DNA from: Jimgerdemannia flammicorona
Lineage: Eukaryota; Mucoromycota; Endogonomycetes; Endogonales; Endogonaceae
Assembly: GCA_003990745.1 (NCBI GenBank)
Contig: RBNI01000930.1
Span: 1-25,742 of the forward strand
DNA length: 25,742 nucleotides
Direction: 5' to 3'
Shown: in pieces, positions 10,333 to 19,024 of the stretch
Numbering within the stretch: position 1 is the first letter of the stretch
Layout: every line of letters begins with the position of its first letter
Position numbers and translations under genes: made by a program
The notes under the pieces: model-generated
Database searches by the model: none
Told to the model about the DNA's origin: nothing
The model's input: only the letters and a program-made list of their open reading frames with translations

Positions 10333-10740
10333 ATGTTGCCCAATATGCCCTGCTACATCCCAAGGCCAAAACCTCTGACCAAAGCTCACCAAGAAGATAT
10401 AGGGTATGACCTTTATAGTCTGGAGGATGAACTCATCAAGCTTGAAAGAACACTGATGATCAGAACCAGACTAGTTATACAGCCACCCCAAGGAACTTAC
10501 ATTCAATTGACCTTAAGGTCTGGACTTGCCAGACAAGGAATAACTATAGAAGGAGGAACTATTGACCCAGAATATACAGGTGAAATCAAGGTCATCCTGT
10601 ATAACAGTAGTATAGAATAGTATCAAATCTTGAGAGAATAGAAGATTTCCCAAGCAGTCTTCATAAAGGTCAAGACCCTACAATTATAAGAAGTCTCTGA
10701 ACTAACTGAAGAAATAAGGCAAGCCAAAGGATTTAGAAGC
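10333..10740 (+). pseudogene. Retroelement-encoded dUTPase
   Basis: dUTPase hydrolyses dUTP to dUMP and pyrophosphate and keeps uracil out of newly made DNA. All five trimeric-dUTPase motifs are recognisable in order: motif 1 GYDLYS (10402-10419), motif 2 with PPQGTYIQLTLRSGLA (10483-10530), motif 3 GGTIDPEYTGEIKV (10552-10593), which carries the catalytic Asp in the IDxxY box, motif 4 KISQAVFIKV (about 10642-10671) corresponding to GDRIAQL, and motif 5 KGFRSSD (about 10726-10746), where the usual GFGS is changed by one G-to-A. It is in frame with Gag and protease and lies before RT. TAG codons after 10615 look like former Gln codons. The domain's original competence seems likely; its present inactivity is equally likely. 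Confidence 0.9.
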
Positions 10741-11142
10741 TCAGACAAGAAGGAAGTATATCTCCTTCAGGTCAATCATCTCAAGAGAAATATTCCCCAG
10801 CAAGTATACTACCAACCAGTCAAACTGCACAAGAATCTCATCCTGGAGCCTGGAGAGCAAACCACCTTCGAAATCTTTATACCACCCGACTTCAGAAACC
10901 TTTTCTTCAAACCCAATGAAGATATCCCAAATCTGAACATTGAAGGACATACCTTCTCTGATAAGATGAATCCAGTACACTTCTGAGCAACTAACCAGAG
11001 TTGGGAAACCATCATCTTGCTAAAAGGAATCATCATAGGACATCTGGTATCTTTTCTTAATCAAACTCATAGAGAAGTTTATGAACTAAACTTATTGGGA
11101 AATGGCAAAAGGTCTCAGAAGAAAGGAAAGGCCCCTCTGTGA
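10741..11142 (+). pseudogene. Gypsy post-dUTPase domain, end of the 0-frame ORF
   Basis: About 130 codons continue the Gag-protease-dUTPase frame with a single TGA (10984). The sequence is beta-strand-like (LEPGEQTTFEIFIPPD, then SWETIILLKGIIIGHLVSFL). The last segment resembles the motif-4 strand of a dUTPase fold (I..G..I..LV), so a second, diverged dUTPase-like barrel or the leader of RT is possible; I do not recognise it. The frame ends at TGA 11140-11142, followed by more stops, just after the frameshift signal. Confidence 0.5.
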
Positions 11143-11144
11143 CC
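11097..11144 (+). promoter_or_regulatory. Candidate programmed -1 frameshift signal
   Basis: GGGAAAT at 11097-11103 is read G GGA AAT in the 0 frame, the exact phase needed for tandem slippage into the -1 frame used by RT. A 7-nt spacer (11104-11110) precedes a stem: GGTCTCAG (11111-11118) pairs with CTGTGACC (11137-11144), seven pairs and one T-T mismatch, with an 18-nt loop. The -1 frame has a stop at 11082-11084 and the 0 frame stops at 11140-11142, so the change of frame has to fall within this overlap. A one-base deletion in the same window is the alternative. Confidence 0.6.
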
Positions 11145-12548
11145 CAGGAGATAGTGAAGCCTTCCACCAACATTAGAGAAGAATTGACACTCCAGCAATA
11201 ATAACAACTAGTAGAACTCCTCAATAAATATCAAGATAACTTCATTATAGACTATGGCAATCTGCTATATAACCTATTATACTACCACAGTATAAATACA
11301 GGAAATGCAACACCCATCTGACAGAAACTCTATAGAATACCACATTACTTAATGATATTTGAAAAGGAACACATTCAAGAACTTTTAGACAATAGAGTCA
11401 TCTGACCTTAGGCCAGCTCTATATTTATTATACTAAAGAAAGGAGGATGGAGACTCTGTGTAGACTACAGGAAACTCAATTTGGTCACTAAAAAGGATAC
11501 TTATCCTTTGCTCAGAATTGATAACCTCTTGGACCAGTTATAAGATACCAGATACTTCAGTAGTATAAACCTTTTTACAGGATTCTACAAGATCTCCATG
11601 GACCCCAAAGACATTTAAAAGACAGCCTTCCTTGCTCTAGAGAAATAGTTTGAATACTTCTAAATACCTTTTGGACTTTGCAATATACCCCCCACCTTTC
11701 AAAGGATGATGAATTCAGTCTATGCTCTCCTAATCCACCACTGCCTGATTATATATATGGATAATTCAAATATCTATTCAGCAAATTTCAAAGAATGCCT
11801 ACACTACCTAGAAGAATTCTTCAAGCTCACCTGCAAGAACTATCTGAGACTTAATACCAAGAATTGCCACTTTGGGAAACAGAAACTTGAATTCCTTAGA
11901 TTTGTAGTTTTGAAAGAAAGAACTCATACAGATCTAAAGAAAACCAAGAAGATCAACAATTGGCCAGTACCTAAGACCCCAAAGGAGACATTATCATTTC
12001 TAATGCTAGTATCCTGCTATAAAAGATTTATCAAGAACTTTGTCCAAATTGCTGCCTCAATTCAAATTCTTCTCAAAAAAGAAGTATCTTATAAATAGAT
12101 GGAATCACAAGAAAAAGCCTTCAAGGAACTCAAGCACTATATGACTATAGTACCAATTCTCATCTACCCCAATCTATAGAAGCTATTCATCTTATACACA
12201 GATACTTCCAAAGATGGCCTAGGAGCAGTTCTAGCTTAAGAAAGATTTGACCAACAATACTATATAATAGCTTATACAAGCCAAGCTACCAATCAGTAGT
12301 AGATGAACTATGGTAGTACCAAATTGGAATGTCTTGCAGTCATATGGGTAGTCACTCTGTTCAAGCACTATCTTATTAGAAAAAGATTCACTCTAATAAC
12401 TGACTATGTAGCGCTATTCAACTACAAGAAACCTACCAGAATCCTAGTCTGTTGGATCCTTATTCTCCAGGATTACAAAATCACCATCATCCACAAAGTA
12501 GAGAAAGCCCACAATAATGTTGATATACTTTCCCACCAGTCTCAATAA
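11145..12548 (+). pseudogene. Gypsy reverse transcriptase and RNase H, relic
   Basis: The -1 frame (codon starts mod 3 = 0) begins with the usual linker (VELLNKYQDNF, then NTGNATPI) and RT blocks: KKGGWRLCVDYRKLN at about 11436, a SINLFTGFYKISM block at about 11562 in place of the usual LDL, IPFGLCNIPPTFQR near 11664, and the catalytic box YMDN at 11754-11765, where YMDD or YVDD is expected. The thumb follows (KNCHFGKQKLEFL). RNase H starts about 12189 (ILYTDTSKDGLGAVL) with LECLAVIWVV and FTLITDYVAL, where His of TDH is changed to Tyr, and ends near ILSHQSQ at about 12543. Stops include 11199, 11391, 12096 and 12177. No frameshift is seen inside this segment. Confidence 0.93.
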
Positions 12549-13616
12549 ATCAGAAGAAGAGTGTCCCAAGGAACTACACCCTAAAGGAAGCTCCTCAGAC
12601 TATCAAGATACAAGAAGATCTCATCCAAAAAGAACATCAGAAAGCTCATCAAGGATAGGCAAATATAAAAGAGAAGCTATAAACAATATATCAACATTGG
12701 CCCAACCTCAGGATACAAGTCCAGGACATATTTAAGAAATATGACATCTGCCAGAAGTACCAAGGAAGAAAGAACCATCAAGCACTACTACAGCCAATTG
12801 TACCACCAGACAATATCTTTTAGAGATAGGAAGTAGATATAATTAGACCCCTACCAGTTATACTAAGAAGAAACAAGTATATCCTTATATTTGTAGAATA
12901 TCTGACCAAGTGGTCTGAGGCTTTTTCAATGGAAATCACAGATACCATAACTATTGTAGGCCTTCTCCATAGACTCACACTCAGATATGGACCCTCAGAA
13001 GAACTCATCTCTGACTGAGACACAGAATTCATCAATAATATATATAATCATAAGTTATACCTGAAATCATCAAATAAACTACATCATACTACTCTCAGAT
13101 CAATGGTATGACAGAAAGAATAAACCAGATCATCAAGAAAGGACTTGTCTGAGTTAATCCTACCAACTGGGATCTCTACTTACCTAAGATCCTATGGAAA
13201 ATTCAGAACATCCCTGCTGTCTCTACCAAACAAAAGTCATTCAAAATGATATTTGCTAAGAAAACCAGAACTACTGACTAGGAGAATCTTGGAGATCTCC
13301 TCAAGAAGACAGAACAGTTATATAATCAAGCACAGGTTCAGATTATTAAAGCTCAGAAAAGACAAAAGAAGTACTATGACCAAAAGTAGAAAGATCAGGA
13401 GATCAAGATTGGAGATCAAGTACTAGTTTGGAGAAATATAATCAAAATAAATTTTGCTACCAAACTGGAGCCTAAGTGGGAAGGATCTTATCTTGTATAC
13501 AATATCAGAGAAACCAGCATCTATTTAAGAAGCATAGATGGACAACCCCTCAGAACACCAGTATACATTAATCACCTCAAGATATATCTCTTCCATTATG
13601 AACTAGACAATTGATC
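12549..13616 (+). pseudogene. Gypsy integrase, relic with two frame breaks
   Basis: Integrase inserts the cDNA into the genome. The first part is in codon register mod 2: zinc-binding HHCC region (EHQKAHQG near 12629, then YDICQKYQGRK near 12746, with the first Cys apparently turned to Tyr), catalytic Asp 1 in EVDIIRPLP (12830), KYILIFVEYLTKWSEAF, and Asp 2 in the LISD..TEF block near 13001-13030. The register then changes near 13080. The catalytic Glu is in NGMTERINQ (13102-13128, register mod 1), followed by IKIGDQVLVWR and the GPY/F-like module KLEPKWEGSYLV. The frame also changes between RNase H and integrase near 12540. Both shifts equal a one-base deletion. Confidence 0.92.
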
Positions 13617-14028
13617 AGTACCTCCAGACTCTTGTACTGAGTTTATTTCAATTACTTCCAGTTTCCCTTCCACAATTCTGACCAGCTAATAGAAACCTCC
13701 TTCAGTGAATTCAGACCCATCAGGAGAATCTTACTCTGGTCAGATATTTACTATAAGTCTACCAGCTATAGGCCTACTATATAATTAGAGAATAGTTGCA
13801 GAATCTTTTAGGAGCAGATCTAACCTACATCAGAAACTCTACTGGTCTTATCTGGAAAAACACTACTGCTGTAGACAGACTATATACAATCTATAAATGA
13901 AATGTTTCAGCACTGATACAGGCCCAATTCTCTCTAAATAATATATAAAACATGAATCCTACCATCTACTAGAGCATTATAGCTATATTGAGATCCTATT
14001 CTCAGAGAAAGAAAAAAAATCTGTTTAA
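13617..14028 (+). pseudogene. Possible C-terminal extension of Pol
   Basis: After a TGA at 13614-13616 the integrase frame continues about 135 codons up to the polypurine tract, ending SEKEKKSV. Its six or so internal stops are all TAA or TAG and could be former Gln codons. The residues are Ser/Thr/Tyr-rich with two Cys (HYCCRQTIYN near 13860). No chromodomain or other domain is recognised. It may be non-coding 3' sequence that happens to be fairly open. Confidence 0.3.
14004..14019 (+). promoter_or_regulatory. Polypurine tract
   Basis: AGAGAAAGAAAAAAAA lies two bases before TGTTTAATG, the start of the 3' LTR. A purine run at this point is the RNase H-resistant primer for plus-strand DNA synthesis. 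Its position is what sets the left end of the 3' LTR at 14022. Confidence 0.75.
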
Positions 14029-15385
14029 TGAAGTGACTCTGATCTGAACAAAGATACTAGTTCAGGTATTGATACTAAAGATGCTTATTAATGACTAAAG
14101 GATTGTCTAAAGGCAGACTATCTTTTAGTGGAGACTGATGTGATGAGCACCAGAGTTGTATCACCAAATTTATAAATTAGCCATATATCATATCTAGTAC
14201 ACTAAGCAACCAAGACTACTTTACTATGCCAACTTATATAATTAGTCAGAGATATCAGAAATAATATATTTACCTATACTGAGTAGGTATACTATACTGA
14301 GTAGGTACACTATATCTAGTGGATATATTGTATCATTCAGGAATACTTACCATAGATAGTAATCTATAGTTAGCAATATAGTAACCAGTAGTAACCAGAA
14401 CTGTATAAAATACCCCAGAGACAAGAGTGAATAAACCTCAGTTCAAAAAGTTGAAGTAAACCAAAGAAGTCTCTAAAGATTGAGTATTGATTTCTTTTTC
14501 CCACTCTGGTCCACTTTCTGATATAAAGATTGATTAGTATACTTATCAGATAAGTCTAAAGATTTGCTGTCAAAGTTCAAGAAAGAACTTTGCTGCCTTT
14601 TGAAGATAAATCTGCATATTGCTCAAGCTAGTCTATTAGATGCAACTTTGCAGTAATTCATTTATACAAATGAAGTCAGTCTTTGACATAACTTTGCCAA
14701 GAATCCACATCACCTGCCACTTTTAAGTTATCTGCATTCTCAGAGAGCTGCTGATTCAGGAAGAATCTGTAACATCCAAGTTATCTAAGTTATTCAAGTT
14801 GTTGAATTATGTATCTGCCTTCTAAGTTGTCCGAGTTATCTATATCATCTGAGCTATTCACTTATTCCCAGTGAGCCCAATTTAGAAAGAATCTGTACCA
14901 TCTTTTATTTCCAGTAAACTGTCAATTCAGAAAGAATCTGCTACTAGTATAATTCTCAATAAGCTAATTCAGAAGAATCTACAATATTCAAGAAGTCTAC
15001 CAATTAAAGAGAATCTGTATCCAAATTGAGTTATTCATCCAAATTGTCAGAACATCATATATAAGGAACTCACTATATTATACAAAGAGATCATTACATA
15101 GAAATTGCATACTTTTGAAGATTGTTATGCTATATAGAGATTATTATATAGAAATTACATAAGAAAACTACTAAATTGCCAGACCATCCATATTATATAT
15201 CAAATTACTACTATATTTAAGAATCTGTCCTAATAAGAAAATTGCTCACAGATATCTAAATTGACTATTATACTACTAAATATCAAAAATATTTTATTAC
15301 TTTTAACAAAGTAACTGAGGGCTTAAGCCAAACTATATCAACCTCTAATCTTGTAATTTGCCTCTATTAAGCCAGACATATTACA
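14022..15385 (+). repeat. 3' LTR, complete (about 1.36 kb)
   Basis: It starts TGTTTAATG directly after the polypurine tract and ends CATATTACA, giving the TG...CA ends of LTRs. From 14316 onward it matches 5523-6624. U3 is about 380 bp, with TATAAAA at 14404-14410 and AATAAA at 14430-14435. A short direct repeat (ACTATACTGAGTAGGTA-type) occurs at about 14270-14310 in U3. The copy is more AT-rich than the 5' LTR. Confidence 0.87.
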
Positions 15386-16599
15386 ATACTACTATAATAT
15401 ATCTAAGTATATTTTTAATTAATTTGATACAAATATCTTTAGAAATATCATTTTATATACTATATACTCTCCCATAATTCCAATATTCCTTTAGATAGTT
15501 TGTTATATAAATTTAACTGTTTTTTAAGTTTATACTACAAATGTTCAATAAGATTGAAGTTAGGCAATTATACTGATCAGTTTAATATATAGATAGAGTT
15601 ATTTTTGAAATCATTATTCTATTAAAAGATAATTTTTTTTTAATTAAGTTTATAATACTTAATTGTTTGAAGTAATTTATTATCAAAAAAATACTAGTAT
15701 ATAATTTGGCATTCATTTAGTCTTTGATTTGATATATATATTCAATATTTTTATATATCATATATCTCTAAAGTATTAATGATCTATTACTAAATTTTAG
15801 AGTTTTAGTTATTTAGTTTGATTTGAGCCCAAATGGTTAATATTTGTTTTATTGGAAAATATAATGGTTTTTCAGTTGGTAACTGTTCAATACTTATATT
15901 TTATAGTAAATTCATAGTATATCTTTATGTGGTGAGATAGCAAAAGTGATTTCTTTACTTTATATATATATATTTTAAGATCAGTCTTTTGGAATATTTA
16001 TTTTACCATACTAAGACTCACTATTTTGTTATATTTTTGAAGAACTTTTATAACTCTAATAGTATTATCTGTTTTACTAGTTATAACTTGGTAGGTAATC
16101 TATAATTTATCCTGAGCTAAAAATATAACTAGATGGCTACTTTTTGATAAAAAAATTATATTATTTTTATAGAGTTTACTATCATTATACTCATATTAAT
16201 TTTTTTGATAATTTTGCATATAGATAAACCAGATTATAGTGAGTAAATAATATAGTTATAAATGCCAATAGAAAGTTTTTTCATTGCTTAAAAATAATAG
16301 TGAAAACACTGTAGAATAGTAAAGAATATCTAAAACAATACTATATAGTAAAAGTAAATAATTATATCTCAATTCAATAGTATATAGTGAACCCAAACAG
16401 ATTTGGATATCAGAGAGAGTCATAACTGTAATAATGGCAATATAACTTAAAATGGTTATATGAATGTCTATATTTATCCAAATATAATAAAAAGCCATTC
16501 AAAAGCTGAAATACTGAATTTTATAGAATTTATATTAGAGCTATAATATAATTAAATATTAAAAATAACTAAACATTGTTACAGTTTTGGCTGTCACTG
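15386..16599 (-). mobile_element. Tc1/mariner relic, truncated by the Gypsy element
   Basis: Read on the minus strand, the right end is an inverted-repeat terminus CAGTGACAGCCAAAACTG (16582-16599) next to a TA dinucleotide (16600-16601), the target of Tc1/mariner elements. Inside, a very AT-rich transposase relic is visible: a helix-turn-helix/linker-like INYRLPTKL, an IPKRLILKY-like block near 15990, a TIWAQIK block near 15835 (compare VWGAIS), the last catalytic region LPNFNLIEHL (compare SPDLNPIENL) near 15530-15570, and a C-terminal DICIKLIKNILRYIIVVL-like block (compare KLIDSMPRRI) next to the LTR. The left terminal repeat and the last residues of the transposase are missing. Confidence 0.85.
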
Positions 16600-16601
16600 T
16601 A
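16582..16601 (-). repeat. Tc1/mariner right terminus with TA target site
   Basis: The end of the AT-rich block is CAGTTTTGGCTGTCACTG followed by TA. ACAG and CTGT within it form a small internal inverted repeat around TTTTGG. Composition changes sharply to CpG-containing host sequence within about 60 bp. Confidence 0.75.
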
Positions 16602-17155
16602 TAAGTAAAAGGATAATTTGGTTCCCAAGAGTAAATAATATGCTTAAGCAGTTGCAGAGCATTCAGAGTTGTTTGGCGAGAGTGCAGATATGCAAATTCG
16701 AATTTTTGGGAGCGCTCAATTCACCCGACTCAACAAGTATGGAGATGGCGCCCAAAATTTTGTTTCACCACCCCGAAAACATATGAATCCCACAACCGCG
16801 TGAGAGGGGGGTCAAAACTAGTATTGATAAGCTGGCGTCTTCCATATACGTTTCAGTGTTGTTGGTAACGAGGCACTCTAAAATACGTCGACCAGCGCTT
16901 AAGGGTGGGCACGGCTTTGTGGTCGGTCCGGGCGCTTAATAAATTCGGACCCGGGTAAAGCCTCGCCTTCGGGTCTTCTTTTTTTCACAGTTTTTGCGAC
17001 CCCATTTATACGTTTGTAAATAAGTAAAACCTGGCCTTCGGACCTCCTTCTTTTCGCTTTCCCTTCCGTGTATATACGGTTCAGCCACAACAGACGCGTG
17101 TTTATTTGATGACAGTCCAATTCTCGAAACCCCTCCAAACCCGTGCATCACCTAC
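16602..17155. other. Host intergenic region with a 69-bp tandem duplication
   Basis: Normal host composition resumes. Two diverged copies of a unit with core TAAAGCCTCGCCTTCGGGTC occur at 16956 and 17025 (period 69). The first copy includes a GACCCG...CGGGTC hairpin followed by a T-rich run (16947-16985). Because 69 is a multiple of three, the minus strand reads through as a 23-residue Arg/Lys/Gly repeat, which I regard as chance. A TATATAC sequence (17070-17076) stands about 80 bp before the ATG at 17156. Confidence 0.6.
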
Positions 17156-17542
17156 ATGTACCTCGCCATCGCATGCTCCGCCGTCCCCCCTCGAGTGCCT
17201 CAAACACCATCAATAGCAGTTCAAGGTCCATGCTATACAACGCGCTCTGCAACTGCACAACTTCTCACCCCAGCGGGCGCAGGCGCCATCGCCATCGCTG
17301 ACCCAACCCGTCCGCTCGAATCTGGTGACTCCACGCGTTGCACGATCTTTGGCCACAAGTCCACTGCGTCGTCTACGCGGTCAGTGCCCATGAACGAATT
17401 CGTGGCGCGGAATCCCGACGTCATCGCTGAACCGATGGGAGGCGCGAGGAGGTCCAACAACAGTAAGATGGCCGTGTTCGTGGATCCCGATGGGTCAGAC
17501 GTACGCAGGGAGGTAGAGCGGGAGGGGGAAGACAGAGAATAG
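17156..17542 (+). CDS. Hypothetical ORF, no recognised domain
   Basis: A 128-residue open frame rich in Ala, Ser, Pro and Arg with an acidic/basic C-terminus (REVEREGEDRE). It is preceded by a pyrimidine-rich stretch and a TATA-like sequence. The complementary strand is equally open (17233-17460 and 17421-17621), which is common in GC-rich DNA, so openness alone is weak support. No domain, signal peptide or intron was recognised. Confidence 0.2.
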   Translation: MYLAIACSAVPPRVPQTPSIAVQGPCYTTRSATAQLLTPAGAGAIAIADPTRPLESGDSTRCTIFGHKSTASSTRSVPMNEFVARNPDVIAEPMGGARRSNNSKMAVFVDPDGSDVRREVEREGEDRE

Positions 17543-17673
17543 CGGCTGACTTGGGGATGGAGAGAGAGGGGACTACGTGGGCAGAGCAGACGTTGTTGCA
17601 GAATGGCGGAACTAGGGGCATGGTGGTAGGGGGCGAGAGAATTGAGGTGTATGTGGATCAGGTGTGATGTCGT

Positions 17674-18345
17674 ATGGTGAAGTTTCGCATGAGCAATTTT
17701 CTCAGTCGTTTTAAATCGTTCATATACTCGAACCTCTCCTCCACCAATTCAGCCCGATCCTTCCGTCACTCCTCCCGACTGCTCCTCACCTCGGCGGGCC
17801 TGGTGCTCCACGCCGCTGCCAAGCCGAGTCAAATGGAGCTGCTCAAGAAGAATCCGCTCAAGAACTTCGACTCTGAATCTGATCCGCGTGCCGCCTCTGC
17901 CCCTGCCGCCGACTCGTCCACAAGGCAACCAGCTTGTGCTGTTAAGCCGTCTTCGCATATCAAGACCCCCGCTGCCCCCGCCCTTAAATTTTTGCCAATC
18001 TCTTCCAGCAGAACTACACTCAGTCCCTACTCGACAGCCCCGAATTCGACCTGCCGGAAACTGTCCCCAATATCCCTCGCCTCCTGCACCAGAACCACCA
18101 CTCACCGAACCCGTTCACGGCATACCGCCTCCTCCGCCATTCCTCTCGGCGCTCACCTGCTGTTCAGATCTCTCGGCGATAAACCTCCGAGTACACTGCA
18201 CCACGTCAACTCCACCAGCTGCCCCCTAGCTCTCTTTTTCCTTATCCCATCGACGATGGAAAATTTCACCCGCATCGGCCTCCCTTACGTTGCCAACGAC
18301 GTCACTCATAACGAATTCCGATTCCTCACGGTCGTGCCGCAATGA
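17674..18345 (+). CDS. Hypothetical ORF with Arg/Ser-rich N-terminus
   Basis: A 223-residue open frame. The first 45 residues contain many Arg, Ser, Lys and Phe and no acidic residue (MVKFRMSNFLSRFKSF), the composition of a mitochondrial targeting sequence. The rest is Ser/Pro/Thr/Ala-rich and disordered in character. The same stretch is also open in another plus-strand frame (17888-18229, Pro-rich) and on the minus strand (17749-18105), and a third plus frame reads protein-like for about 60 codons from 17994 (NLFQQNYTQSLLDSPEFDLP). Which frame, if any, is used cannot be settled here; a multi-exon gene is possible. Confidence 0.25.
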   Translation: MVKFRMSNFLSRFKSFIYSNLSSTNSARSFRHSSRLLLTSAGLVLHAAAKPSQMELLKKNPLKNFDSESDPRAASAPAADSSTRQPACAVKPSSHIKTPAAPALKFLPISSSRTTLSPYSTAPNSTCRKLSPISLASCTRTTTHRTRSRHTASSAIPLGAHLLFRSLGDKPPSTLHHVNSTSCPLALFFLIPSTMENFTRIGLPYVANDVTHNEFRFLTVVPQ

Positions 18346-19024
18346 ATTGAGACCCACGTCCGCGAGTAGCTCCCGAGATTCCCCGAAAATCAGTGGTGCA
18401 CCCAGCACGCTACCGCCCAATTTTGGACCAGCAGGGGAATCTCAGGTAGAGGAGAGTCTGGACGGGCGAACCAGTGCAACGGCGGGCTCCGTAGAACGAC
18501 CACGACTGCCTGCACTGTTAGCGCAAACAACGACATCAATTGACCCAGGTGAATCTACCAACGAGGTTCGAAGGCGAAGGCCGAACCATTCTCCCCAACC
18601 CGAATTACTCGGGTTGCTCAATGTACGAATCCAAAACTCATTTCTTTCGTCATTGCTCCAACAACCCCAAATGTTCCGGGCCCGAACGGTCGCTCCAACA
18701 ATCCTCTCAGAATTTCTTACACCTCTTCGCAGCGAAGATGTAGTCCACTTCGCCATCGCCCCTCATTATCGCAGCCCATACTCAATCTACCTGACGGAGT
18801 ATTTCAGCTATGGCCATCTCCAATTGGATACCGGGGCCGACGCCTCTTCATCAGCATCAACACCGCGCAGCACCTCGGCCTCTTTCAATACGTGTATCTC
18901 CCTCCAGCTATTCCACAGGTGTCCAGCCTCCTGGTCAGCCGCTCCGGAATGCTTGCGAGCGGTGGGACCGGATAGTCATTATCTGGATCTAGGTAAGAAC
19001 ATCGGGCGGAGCATGGATGCATAA
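18290..19024 (+). CDS. Hypothetical ORF overlapping the preceding one
   Basis: A 244-residue open frame, Ser/Arg/Pro/Leu-rich, overlapping the previous ORF by 56 bp in another frame. It contains LDTGADASSSAS near 18824-18859, which resembles an aspartic-protease active-site loop, but no other protease element is near, so I do not call a protease. Competing frames are open as well (18540-18743; minus 18442-18756). A plausible splice donor (GTAAGAAC) lies at 18992. It may be part of a spliced gene or non-coding. Confidence 0.2.
   Translation: MPTTSLITNSDSSRSCRNELRPTSASSSRDSPKISGAPSTLPPNFGPAGESQVEESLDGRTSATAGSVERPRLPALLAQTTTSIDPGESTNEVRRRRPNHSPQPELLGLLNVRIQNSFLSSLLQQPQMFRARTVAPTILSEFLTPLRSEDVVHFAIAPHYRSPYSIYLTEYFSYGHLQLDTGADASSSASTPRSTSASFNTCISLQLFHRCPASWSAAPECLRAVGPDSHYLDLGKNIGRSMDA

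Larger units (their letters stand above)
5523..15385 (+). mobile_element. Ty3/Gypsy LTR retrotransposon with dUTPase, inactivated
   Basis: Two related long terminal repeats (5523-6624, partial; 14022-15385, full) flank an internal region with primer-binding site, Gag, protease, dUTPase, RT, RNase H, integrase and polypurine tract, in that order. RT before integrase is the Ty3/Gypsy order. Gag through dUTPase are in one frame (codon starts mod 3 = 1) for about 4 kb without an indel. RT and RNase H are in the -1 frame (mod 0). Integrase is split over two further frames (mod 2 then mod 1). Nearly all lesions in the coding region are stops derivable from Gln, Trp or Arg codons by C-to-T or G-to-A. 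Both key catalytic motifs and initiation signals are damaged, so it would need proteins supplied in trans to move. Confidence 0.97.

Noticed and set aside
16256..16498. 80-residue hydrophobic minus-strand frame in the Tc1 relic
   Set aside because: The AT-rich decay product of the region between the terminal repeat and the transposase gives Ile/Leu/Tyr-rich frames by chance; no membrane protein is implied.
16899..17151. Minus-strand open frames with Arg/Lys/Gly repeats
   Set aside because: They are the read-through of a 69-bp tandem DNA repeat; no domain, no start context, and two overlapping frames are equally open.
18824..18859. DTGA sequence suggesting an aspartic protease or retroelement
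   Set aside because: No flap or ILG motif and no neighbouring retroelement domain; surrounded by Ser-rich low complexity.
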